The notes beneath the pieces were generated by a model. It worked only from the letters and a program-made list of their open reading frames with translations. It did not search any database and was not told where the DNA came from. The position numbers and the translations under genes were made by a program. DNA of 64,000 nucleotides from Alentia gelatinosa (Eukaryota > Annelida > Polychaeta > Phyllodocida > Polynoidae), in assembly GCA_950022655.1 (NCBI GenBank), contig OX465590.1:38515218-38579217 (forward strand), written 5' to 3'. This document shows, piece by piece, positions 1 through 8,125 of the stretch (position 1 is the stretch's first letter; each line of letters opens with the position of its first letter).

Positions 1-83
1 GCTAATCGCTCGGATATTACTACGCGTCAACTACTCGGAGATTACGGCCACTCGTACACAAAACCAGTCATTATTGTGTATGT
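1..83. repeat. Delta-family palindrome, truncated by window edge
   Basis: This is the right half of the delta palindrome. It has CTCGTACACAAAACCAGTC followed by ATTATTGTGTATG, matching the right arms near 28270, 33815, 33950 and 56260. Its left arm lies outside the window. Confidence 0.7.
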
Positions 84-888
84 ATGGCAGGACTTCAGAA
101 GCAGGGAAGCTTCACTGGAAAACTACCTCTTAACACACAGTTATAAAGTAAGGGAGACCCCTTTTGTAGTTATGCACAGACAAATGGGTATATATTTATT
201 GCTTTTATACATGTCAAAATCTGCACAGCTACAAATAACGACCTTTTTAGTGTGCAGTATAAGGAGCAATCTGGCCCTGTTTGGGCAATCTTCCAGCAGA
301 TATATTGTGCTCTACTTCCCGCGGCCACTTATATCTCTGCCCCAACCTGACTCTTTGGGCTCAAATCTGTCCCAAATGCCAGTTTTTGAAATACCCTAAA
401 TTCTGAGGGCTTATGGGGGGAATTTTGTGTTCTACGTGTAAATAGAGATGAACATATCTATATTGGAAATAAAATATTCTCATTTCTGTTATTATTAATG
501 TCAAAGCAGAGACTGTCTCTTGGATTACTTTCTACAATGGAAAGCACCTCATGTGTTGCAGGTTTTTTTTGTTTTGTCAACAATGCCCATGTGCTCCTCT
601 GAAGGGGCAGTCCAATCAACTGTATGTTCCCATTTTAAAATGGTTTAAGTTTGATAAAGAAGCTCCTTTAACAATTCCCATTTTCCATACTCATTATATG
701 CGAGTTGTTTGACTTGTATAACCTTTGACAGTTGTCTTGTTTTGAATCTGAAATGCTCGATGGTCTCCCCTGTCTTGAGTGGATACCCAGGGAACCAGCT
801 TTGGGTTGGGGTAGAGATTAAACAAGCGCTAGCGCCGAGAAAGATCTGGGAGGACAGTGCTGTTTGGGGAGAAACAGGGCTGGGTACA
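84..888. other. Non-repeat-like stretch without a clear gene
   Basis: No repeat family shared with the rest of the window was seen here, which is unusual for this locus. Apart from the weak exon candidate at 723-845 there is no coding signal. The stretch may be unique intron sequence of the minus-strand gene whose first exon is at 6963-7331. Confidence 0.4.
723..845 (-). CDS. Weak candidate internal exon (41 codons)
   Basis: On the minus strand, a pyrimidine-rich tract ending CCTCCCAG is followed by 41 open codons and then AAG|GTTATA, a poor donor. Both ends are phase 0, which would fit the phase-0 end of the exon at 6963-7331 on the same strand. The residues include IFLGASA, WFPGYP and EHFRFKTRQ. 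I recognise no family. The open frame continues on both sides, so this may be chance. It is given only as a place to look with transcript data. Confidence 0.18.
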
Positions 889-1185
889 CTATAGAGGAAA
901 CCCATGAAAGTTTAGGGTCTGAGCTTGTATCCCATCGAGTTTGAATCACGTAGTAATTCACAAGGCGAAGCCGCGTGAATTGCTATGTGATTCAAATGAG
1001 ATGGGATCGAGCTCTGACCCTAAACTTGAATGGGTTTCTGAATTTATCTCACCCTTAATATTGACTAATGGGCTAACATTTGTGACATTATCCCCCATTG
1101 GATATATTTCCTAAATATCTAATGGGTGTTAAATACGAGTTCCCAATGTTAAGTCTATGGAGAAAAAATATCTGGGGTGAGATAA
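889..1185. repeat. Alpha composite foldback element (palindrome + spacer), copy 1
   Basis: A palindrome (889-1042) has arms starting GAAACCCATGAAAGTTTAGGG and meeting at GGCGAAGCC. It is joined to a spacer (1043-1185) bounded by TTTATCTCACCC and GGGGTGAGATAA. The whole unit recurs, inverted and with only a handful of differences by eye, at 39932-40230. This shows that palindrome and spacer move together as one element of about 297 bp. Confidence 0.8.
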
Positions 1186-1389
1186 TGGCTAATAATAATA
1201 GCCATGCGACAAATCATGTGACTCAGTCTCAGATGTGAGTAAACAAAAGACACCTTGACGATATCGAGGTAGGGTTCTCGAGGTAGATCTGATCCATCCT
1301 TTAATAGACTCAGGTAGGTATGACTATGAGTCATCTAGGTACATAGTGAAAAGCTTCCAAACTATTAAAACTCAAGTAGTTCTCTCTAC

Positions 1390-1519
1390 TGTTGTATCAT
1401 TGCCATAAGCAATACCACACTCAGTGGCGCCATCTAGTGAGTTATATGTTAACTACCTATTGGTAAAAGTATAGAATAAACGCTTCCTGATCTCCTACAC
1501 TTCCTGGTATGACCTGACA
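1390..1519 (+). repeat. 5' LTR (130 bp)
   Basis: It begins TGTTGTATCATTGCC and ends GACCTGACA, and is identical to 6600-6729. An AATAAA polyadenylation-type signal lies at 1475-1480. The preceding TCTAC is the target duplication. The length is at the short end for Ty3-type elements. Confidence 0.95.
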
Positions 1520-1537
1520 TGGTTGGCAGCGCTGGGA
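1520..1537 (+). other. Primer-binding site (tRNA-Leu-like)
   Basis: TGGTTGGCAGCGCTGGGA directly follows the LTR. Allowing one extra T and one mismatch, it resembles the complement of animal tRNA-Leu 3' ends (TGGTGGCAGCGGTGGGA). The exact tRNA is an inference from memory of that family. Confidence 0.65.
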
Positions 1538-1928
1538 TCCCCCTAAATTAAACCCCCCTAATGTGTCTGAGGCTACAAAAGGTAGGGTAAAGGGAAGAAA
1601 CATCCCAAAGATCAAATTGTGAGCAAATCATTGCAAAAACTGAACATTTAAGAACACAAATCAAGAAGATCATGCAGTGAGTGATAATAGGGGACCACAT
1701 GATCAGTAAACATAGCCACCACAGTAAACAAAGGAGGCCAAGCATATATAAACCTATCAATGTTGACCAACAAACTGTGAATTTAGTACTGTCAGTACAG
1801 GTGTGCTACTACTGTGAACATATATAAGTAGTAAATGTGTCATTACTCACTAGCAAGTGGGTGCATATAAACAATAACAATAAATATAAGCACCAACATA
1901 AGTGAGGAGGGGATTGTGTGCTACAAAC

Positions 1929-4900
1929 ATGGCACTATCTAGGGCACCTCCAGTTATGTGTTTTGCCGGAAAGGGAGACAAAAGTGAGAAATTCGGACTA
2001 TGGAAACAGAGAATGGATATTTATTCCCAAGTCACAAACAAAAAAGATGAACATTTAGTCCCATATATCCTACAAGGGCTAGACGATGAGGGTCTAAAGA
2101 TCTACAACGCATTTCACTTAACAGATGATGAAAGAAAAATACCGGAGCGGATTTTTGAGAAGTTCGAGGAACGATTGAAAATCTCAAAACCAAATTTCCG
2201 TGCCGCCAGACTCGATCTCCACTTCTTCTATCAGGGCAAAACCGAGTCACTTGATGAGTTCTACACAAGATGTCGCGAAAAAACAGTCGACTGCAGTTTC
2301 ACACCTGTTGAGGAAAAAGAACGAATCGTAGAGCAGCTACTAGCAAGCACGCCAATCGAAGACTTCAAGAAATGGTTATTAGGCCAAGATGCCGAAGTAA
2401 CTATTGAGACAGTTCTAGCAGAGGGTAGAAAATTTGAGACAACGCTCAACAGCATACGTCACATCAATGATCGCACCAACAACACTACTACCCCAGCTAA
2501 TGTTGATGCTATACGTCAAAAGGGCCGTGGTCAACAACATAACAAAAAGGGAAAAATAAAGTCAGTATGCAAACGCTGCGGTGGGGACCACAGAAAGGAT
2601 CCTAACAGCTGTCCCTCAAAGGATTCAGAGTGCTACAACTGCCACAAAACCGGACATTGGGCACATCTCTGCTTGCAACCAGAGCAGGGGAAAACACAAG
2701 CAAGAGTGTCAAATAGAGGTCCATCGCGCGGCGGACGACAACAAAGACCACAGCAACGCGGCAAACAACAGAGACGTATACATGATGTTACAGCAGCAAG
2801 CAACTATGACAGGGACGAGTATTCAGAAGAAGAGGACTTTGAGACTGTCGAATATAACATGATCAGTCTCGATGTCGCAGACGTAACAGAGAAAAAACAA
2901 CGCAAAGAGGTATTTGCAAAAATCAACATAAAGCTCCCAGAACAGCTCAATGATCGAACGAAACGACTCATTAACATGAAGGTCGACACTGGAGCCATGG
3001 GAAACACCCTCCCCCTCAGGATATTTCAACAATTGATGCCTGAGAAGCTGAACAGAGATGGAACACCGAGTGAGGAAATCTCCAGGACAGCAAAAAACAC
3101 TACACTACTAGCCTACAACAAAACTACCATCAAGTGCTACGGCAGTATAGACCTACAATGTAGTTATGGACGGGGTAACTGGAAGACATTCCAGTTCCAC
3201 ATTGTAGATGTGACCAGCCCAGCAGTGTGTGGACTGTCGATGGCCGAAACACTGGGTCTCGTAACCCTGCACTGCAACATAGACATGCCAGCCCCAACAC
3301 CAAAGACCATCGAATCGGTAAAAGACCTGCAACAGGTATATAGCAACCAATTCGACAGGATCGGTAACCTCCCAGGCAAAGCCAGACTACATCTGAAAGA
3401 CAACGCAACACCTTTCATTGATCCACCACGCAAGTATTCGATCCACATGAAGCCGAAGCTGAAGGCAGAACTTGACAAGATGGAATCGCAGGGCGTAATA
3501 GCAAAAGTGGAACAACACTCGGATTGGTGCAGCAGCCTTGTAACAAGCATCAAGAAGGATGGAACAATAAGAGTATGTCTGGACCCGAAAAAACTGAACG
3601 AAGCACTGAGGAGATGCCCACATAAGATACTGACGCTGGAAGAAATTAGCCATCAATTCCATCGGGCAAAGTATTTTAGCAAACTGGATGCCAAAGCTGG
3701 GTATTGGAGTGTAGAGCTGGACGAGGAAAGCCAACTGCTAACCACGTTCAGAACACCTTTCGGGAGATACAAGTTCTGCAAGTTGCCGTTTGGCCTCAGT
3801 GTGAGCCAAGACATTTTCCAACAGAAGATTGATATGATCCTGGAAAAGTGCCCAGGAACTGTCGGCATTGCAGATGACATAGCATGCTTCAGAGCAACAG
3901 AAGAAGAGCATGACAAGAATCTACACAACCTGATGATGGAGGCACAGAAAAATGGCCTTGTCTTCAACAGCAGCAAATGCATCATCAAAAAGCCCCAGAT
4001 TGAGTACTTCGGTATGGTGTTCAGTGTAAATGGAATGAAGCCGGATGAAGCAAAAGTCACCGACCTCAAAGCCATGCCTGCTCCAACAAACAAGACAGAG
4101 CTTCAGGAGTTTCTAGGTCTCATCACATACCTGAGCCCATTCATCAGGAATCTATCTGCCCAGGCAGAGCCGGTGAGGAAGCTACTGTGCAAGGAAACAC
4201 CATTTGAGTGGTCAGCAGACCATCAGCATGTGTTTGACCATCTAAAAACACTGGTTAGCACAGAAGCCTGCCTCAAGTACTATGATACTGAAGCACCAAC
4301 GTACCTCATGGTAGACGCAAGCCAACGTGGGCTGGGAGCAGCACTTCTCCAGCCAGACCGACTACAGGACGGCAGCTACTCCACGGAAACTAGGCCTGTA
4401 GCATTCGCAAGCAAATCCCTATCACCATCCCAGAAGAATTATGTGAACATTGAACGTGAAATGCTCGCAATAATGTTTGGAATCAAGCGTCTCCATACCT
4501 ATCTCTACAACAGGAGATTCACCGTACTTAGCGATCATAAACCACTTGAGATGATCTGCAACAAAGCCCTAATCGTTGCACCACCCCGACTCCAGGCTAT
4601 GATGCTTGCGGTGCAAGATTATGACTTCAAGGTAAAATACTTACCAGGGAAGGATGTCGGACTGGCAGACGCACTCAGTAGACTGCCAAATCCCAAGAAC
4701 AACGAGGATGTCAAGATGGATGTGCGAATTGAGCATGTTCAGTTTACCAGTGACAAGATCAAAGCCATCAGGGACTCAACACTATCTGACCCAACCTTGA
4801 ATGAACTGAAGGAAGTGATCTACACTGGGTGGCCAGAAACAATTAAAGAACTACCATCGGAACTTCGCCAATTCTGGTCATACAGGGATGAGCTCAGCAC

Positions 4901-6140
4901 GGATAACGGACTCATTCTGAAAGGAGAGCGTGTTTACATTCCCAAACCGCACAGGCAGAGTGTGTTGGAAAATCTCCACACTGGACATATGGGAATCATC
5001 AAGACCCAGCTCCGAGCACGCAAGGATGTCTATTGGCCGAGAATCAACGAGGACATAGAGAATCTGTGCAAACAGTGCACAATCTGCCAGGAACACCAAC
5101 AAACACAGACACATGAGCCATTGGAACCTACTGAAACACCAAGCAGACCATGGAGCATGATCGGAACAGACCTGTTCCAAATAGACGATGAACAGTACCT
5201 AATCATCGCAGACTACTACACCAAGTTCCCCTTGGTGGACAAACTGCCAAAACCAGCAACATCAGAGACAGTGGTATCCATCATAAAAGACCACTGTGCC
5301 ATCATGGGAGTGCCAGACATCATACGATCAGACAATGGACCCCACTACAGCAGCCAGGCCTTTGCAAGGTTCACCAGAGAGTGGGGTATAAGGCACATAA
5401 CATCTTCGCCACGGTATCCCAGATCCAACGGATTTATAGAGCGCCAAGTTGGATCTGTGAAAAACGCAATGAAAAAGGCCAAAGAAGCTAATGAGGACAT
5501 ACAGCTGGCACTACTACGACTGAGGACAACCCCAATCAGCTGCAAACTGCCAAGCCCAGCGGAAATGATGTTCCAAAGAAGGGTGAAGGACACTCTCCCA
5601 TCAAAAATCAGGAGCACTGACCCTATGCAGGAGGACATACGGAAAGAACTCAACTTCAGGCAAAGTGAACAAAAGGCCTACCACGATAGGAATGTGAAAC
5701 AGATACCACCTCTAATACCAGGCCAGAAGGCTATGTACCAAGATGTCCAGTCAGGACGATGGGCCCCAGCAACTGTCTTAGCAAGGGCCCAGGAGCCAAG
5801 GAGTTATATAATCCAGACTCCTAGTGGACAGACTCTGCGCCGAAATCGCATTCACCTTAAAGGTAGAATCACTGAGCAGGGCCAGTCAGGCAACCGAACG
5901 CCTGAGGCCACTGGACCACCACCATGTCCACCATGCAAGACTACTACGGAAGGCTGCAACATGACAAGCCTCCCAAACTGTGCCAACAATGGACCGGTTC
6001 AGAAAGGAACTAGTAACAGCAGTAGTGATGGGCAAAATCTCATGGGCAAATCACCAGTGCCTGTGTCCAGTCCTAAACCACCTACAGTGGTGTCACGCAG
6101 TGGGCGGGAAATAAGAAAGCCAGTCCGGTTCAGTGAATAA
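1929..6140 (+). CDS. gag-pol: Gag-Pol polyprotein of Ty3-type retrotransposon
   Basis: The frame has 1403 codons with no internal stop. The start chosen is the ATG at 1929 (context AAACATGG); the open frame extends upstream only through a GTG. Gag occupies roughly residues 1-250 and ends with two zinc knuckles at about 214-248: an irregular CX2CX3HX6C and a canonical CX2CX4HX4C. Protease has DTGA at about 353. Reverse transcriptase spans about 520-700, with LDAKAG and the catalytic ADDI box near 648. RNase H has VDASQRG near 795, then SDHKPL. Integrase has an HX3H...CX2C zinc motif at about 1017-1053 and D1081, D1135 and E1171, a D,D-35-E spacing. A GPY/F-like tail follows near 1240-1310. No chromodomain was seen. 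All catalytic residues are present, so the protein could be functional. Gag and Pol are fused without a frameshift or stop between them. Confidence 0.95.
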   Translation: MALSRAPPVMCFAGKGDKSEKFGLWKQRMDIYSQVTNKKDEHLVPYILQGLDDEGLKIYNAFHLTDDERKIPERIFEKFEERLKISKPNFRAARLDLHFFYQGKTESLDEFYTRCREKTVDCSFTPVEEKERIVEQLLASTPIEDFKKWLLGQDAEVTIETVLAEGRKFETTLNSIRHINDRTNNTTTPANVDAIRQKGRGQQHNKKGKIKSVCKRCGGDHRKDPNSCPSKDSECYNCHKTGHWAHLCLQPEQGKTQARVSNRGPSRGGRQQRPQQRGKQQRRIHDVTAASNYDRDEYSEEEDFETVEYNMISLDVADVTEKKQRKEVFAKINIKLPEQLNDRTKRLINMKVDTGAMGNTLPLRIFQQLMPEKLNRDGTPSEEISRTAKNTTLLAYNKTTIKCYGSIDLQCSYGRGNWKTFQFHIVDVTSPAVCGLSMAETLGLVTLHCNIDMPAPTPKTIESVKDLQQVYSNQFDRIGNLPGKARLHLKDNATPFIDPPRKYSIHMKPKLKAELDKMESQGVIAKVEQHSDWCSSLVTSIKKDGTIRVCLDPKKLNEALRRCPHKILTLEEISHQFHRAKYFSKLDAKAGYWSVELDEESQLLTTFRTPFGRYKFCKLPFGLSVSQDIFQQKIDMILEKCPGTVGIADDIACFRATEEEHDKNLHNLMMEAQKNGLVFNSSKCIIKKPQIEYFGMVFSVNGMKPDEAKVTDLKAMPAPTNKTELQEFLGLITYLSPFIRNLSAQAEPVRKLLCKETPFEWSADHQHVFDHLKTLVSTEACLKYYDTEAPTYLMVDASQRGLGAALLQPDRLQDGSYSTETRPVAFASKSLSPSQKNYVNIEREMLAIMFGIKRLHTYLYNRRFTVLSDHKPLEMICNKALIVAPPRLQAMMLAVQDYDFKVKYLPGKDVGLADALSRLPNPKNNEDVKMDVRIEHVQFTSDKIKAIRDSTLSDPTLNELKEVIYTGWPETIKELPSELRQFWSYRDELSTDNGLILKGERVYIPKPHRQSVLENLHTGHMGIIKTQLRARKDVYWPRINEDIENLCKQCTICQEHQQTQTHEPLEPTETPSRPWSMIGTDLFQIDDEQYLIIADYYTKFPLVDKLPKPATSETVVSIIKDHCAIMGVPDIIRSDNGPHYSSQAFARFTREWGIRHITSSPRYPRSNGFIERQVGSVKNAMKKAKEANEDIQLALLRLRTTPISCKLPSPAEMMFQRRVKDTLPSKIRSTDPMQEDIRKELNFRQSEQKAYHDRNVKQIPPLIPGQKAMYQDVQSGRWAPATVLARAQEPRSYIIQTPSGQTLRRNRIHLKGRITEQGQSGNRTPEATGPPPCPPCKTTTEGCNMTSLPNCANNGPVQKGTSNSSSDGQNLMGKSPVPVSSPKPPTVVSRSGREIRKPVRFSE

Positions 6141-6441
6141 GTTTGAGTGACTAAGATCTGAAATAGATAAACACATACAAGTAGTATATTTGTATTAATC
6201 GACTATATCTTATGTTTAGTAGTACATACATACCTTAGCTTTATCATTTTTACATTTACAGTCAAAAGAGGTGCTGTCAAATATATATTATCTTTTCAGA
6301 GCAAAAATCAAAAGTACTTGATTCAAATATTGTCATAAGTCATTACTAAGTCATTATTCATATATTTTATTGAAAGACTTTCCAGCAAAGACTTGTCTCA
6401 CTGAGACGAAGAAAGACTGATTTGAAAGTAGCATATTACAA

Positions 6442-6515
6442 TTACAAACAGTATTTACTTTTATGCCAAAGACTTTGTTATATTACAAACAGTATCTACT
6501 TCTATGCCAAAGACT
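6442..6515 (+). repeat. Tandem duplication in element 3' non-coding region
   Basis: Two adjacent copies of a unit of about 40 bp contain ACAAACAGTATYTACTT and ATGCCAAAGACT, with a few differences. It lies between the gag-pol stop and the polypurine tract. Its role is unknown. Confidence 0.6.
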
Positions 6516-6586
6516 GTTTTGCCACAACTTAACTACTATGGTTGTGATACCTGTGTATACTCAACATTATGAGTAATATCTCATTT

Positions 6587-6599
6587 GGAAAAAGAGGGA
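6587..6599 (+). other. Polypurine tract
   Basis: GGAAAAAGAGGGA, 13 purines in a row, abuts the 3' LTR. This is the expected plus-strand priming site. Confidence 0.85.
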
Positions 6600-6729
6600 T
6601 GTTGTATCATTGCCATAAGCAATACCACACTCAGTGGCGCCATCTAGTGAGTTATATGTTAACTACCTATTGGTAAAAGTATAGAATAAACGCTTCCTGA
6701 TCTCCTACACTTCCTGGTATGACCTGACA
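6600..6729 (+). repeat. 3' LTR (130 bp)
   Basis: It is identical by eye to 1390-1519 and is followed by the TCTAC target duplication. Confidence 0.95.
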
Positions 6730-6962
6730 TCTACCACTGTGTAAAATAATGCTTCTTTGAAAGCATAGCATACATGAAATCACAACTGCATGTTGGCTAT
6801 AATAAGAGTAATACTATAAGATTTACTAGAAATTAGAAAAATACATGTTCTCTACAAGTAGTACAACAAACAATTATTACTACAAGCCTTGACAAGCCTC
6901 CACTGTACAACTGAACGCAGATGAAGGAATTTAGTGGCAGTGGAACTTGATAGCCCACTTAC

Positions 6963-7331
6963 CTTTTTACTGAAGAATAATCCTTTGCAGTTATTGGTGG
7001 TTACTTTACGAGAACTTGTTGATGTTCTTGAACCAACACTTGTAGCGCTCGCCCTGCCAAAAGCGCTACCAGGTCGGTCTCGGCTGAGTCCCACCGGAGA
7101 TGGGTCCGACATCGACCTTTCTGAACTTTGGCCCGTCCCGATAAATTCCACCTCCGATTCAATGCCTTGGGGACTTCCTTTGATTTGCAGAGTCGCTCCG
7201 ACAAAGTCGTCTTCCCCTGTAGCTCCTTTGTCATCGTCTAGGTTGATGTTGCTGTCAACAGTTTGTGGGGTTTCTACTGGTTTTGGATCCATCGTAGTTT
7301 CCTCTGGGGCTCCGCCTGCGGGATCGGCCAT
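6963..7331 (-). CDS. First coding exon of an unidentified host gene
   Basis: There are 123 open codons from an ATG at 7331 in good context (AAAATGG) to a consensus donor AAG|GTAAGT (intron begins at 6962), ending in phase 0. The protein begins MADPAGGAPEE and is acidic, then Ser/Thr/Arg rich (GRASATSVGSRTSTSSRK), so probably disordered. No domain is recognised. Reading continues into the intron without homology. The presumed intron runs toward position 1 and carries the intact Ty3 element in antisense. Upstream, the 3' LTR of the second Ty3 element starts about 300 bp from the ATG and is transcribed in the same direction. The gene's identity cannot be given; the splice donor and Kozak context are the main support. 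Confidence 0.6.
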
Positions 7332-7632
7332 TTTTGTTGACAACACGTAGAATTCAGCACTCTCCTAGCAGAGATCCAGCTCTCTACTTCTTTCAGCGAG
7401 ATTAAAGATCTGGAAGAAGAGTGAGAAATCAGACTGGTTCCCGGTCATTCTTGGCTGGTTCCCCTCGCCGCGTCACCTAGCGTAAAACTGAGAAACCAGC
7501 GTACGATTTGCTGATTCCTCGGTTATTCGCTAGGAAACGCCACGAAATTGGTCATATTGCATCATGATATTGCATGGCAACGCGGGAGTTCGGCCAAACA
7601 ATGCGCTGCCATGCCTCCACACATAGGCTAGG

Positions 7633-7763
7633 TGTAGTTCTTCTTATATTGCTTAGATTTGTCAGGACTAGTTCTAAGAATAAGAACCTGTGTGAACGAT
7701 AATTGAAGCACATGTGATCTGTTTTATTCAGGTCTCACAACACAGAATACGTTATCTGCTACA
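7633..7763 (-). repeat. 3' LTR of second Ty3-type element
   Basis: 131 bp, matching 12162-12292 at all but one position. It lies upstream of the gene at 6963-7331 in the same transcriptional sense, so LTR-driven transcription into that gene is conceivable (inference). Confidence 0.9.
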
Positions 7764-7775
7764 TCTCCCTTCTTT
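7764..7775 (-). other. Polypurine tract
   Basis: On the minus strand, AAAGAAGGGAGA directly precedes the 3' LTR. Confidence 0.8.
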
Positions 7776-7988
7776 AGGAAGTGTTGCCTTGTAAGATAGT
7801 TGGTCTTTGATATGCAGTCTCATAGAAATATCAAGATAGGTCGTTCGGTTGATACAAACAGATATCAATTATGTTAGATGGTGAATGCTTCAATAAGGCC
7901 TTTGTTTAAAAGTCACTAACAGTAACATACTGGTGATAAACACTAACTCTACACAACTGAAATGCAATGCTATAAAATTTAGCACCGA

Positions 7989-8125
7989 TAATCAAGACTA
8001 GACATAGTCACTAAAACGGCTCGGTTTCTTCATGGGATGGTCACTTTGCATCCCACACAAATCAATGCTAGACATAGTCATCAAAATGGCTCGGTTTCTT
8101 CACGGGACGCCCACTTCGCGTCCTC
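7989..8125 (-). repeat. Tandem duplication at the Pol C-terminus
   Basis: Two copies of about 65 bp both contain CTAGACATAGTCA and GGCTCGGTTTCTTCA. On the minus strand each could encode an Ile/Lys/Pro-rich Pol tail ending DDYV-stop in one frame. This looks like duplication of the terminal coding segment. Confidence 0.55.

Larger units (their letters stand above)
1390..6729 (+). mobile_element. Complete Ty3-type LTR retrotransposon, probably recent
   Basis: The 5340-bp element has two 130-bp LTRs with no mismatch seen, TG...CA ends, and a 5-bp target duplication TCTAC (1385-1389 and 6730-6734). It has a primer-binding site directly after the 5' LTR, one long gag-pol frame, and a purine tract directly before the 3' LTR. 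The leader (1541-1928) and the region after the stop (6141-6586) are non-coding. Short LTRs plus a single fused gag-pol are features of Mag/Steamer-like Ty3 elements of marine invertebrates (family knowledge). The element lies antisense in the presumed first intron of the minus-strand gene at 6963-7331. Identical LTRs and an unbroken frame suggest very recent insertion; activity is not shown. Confidence 0.95.

Noticed and set aside
1902..1928. Nine extra codons before the gag-pol ATG
   Set aside because: They would require a GTG start, which is not expected in an animal retroelement. The first ATG at 1929 has a good context.
6934..7350. Plus-strand open frame of 138 codons opposite the host exon
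   Set aside because: It is antisense to the minus-strand exon, which has both a strong start context and a consensus donor; no splice sites support the plus-strand frame.
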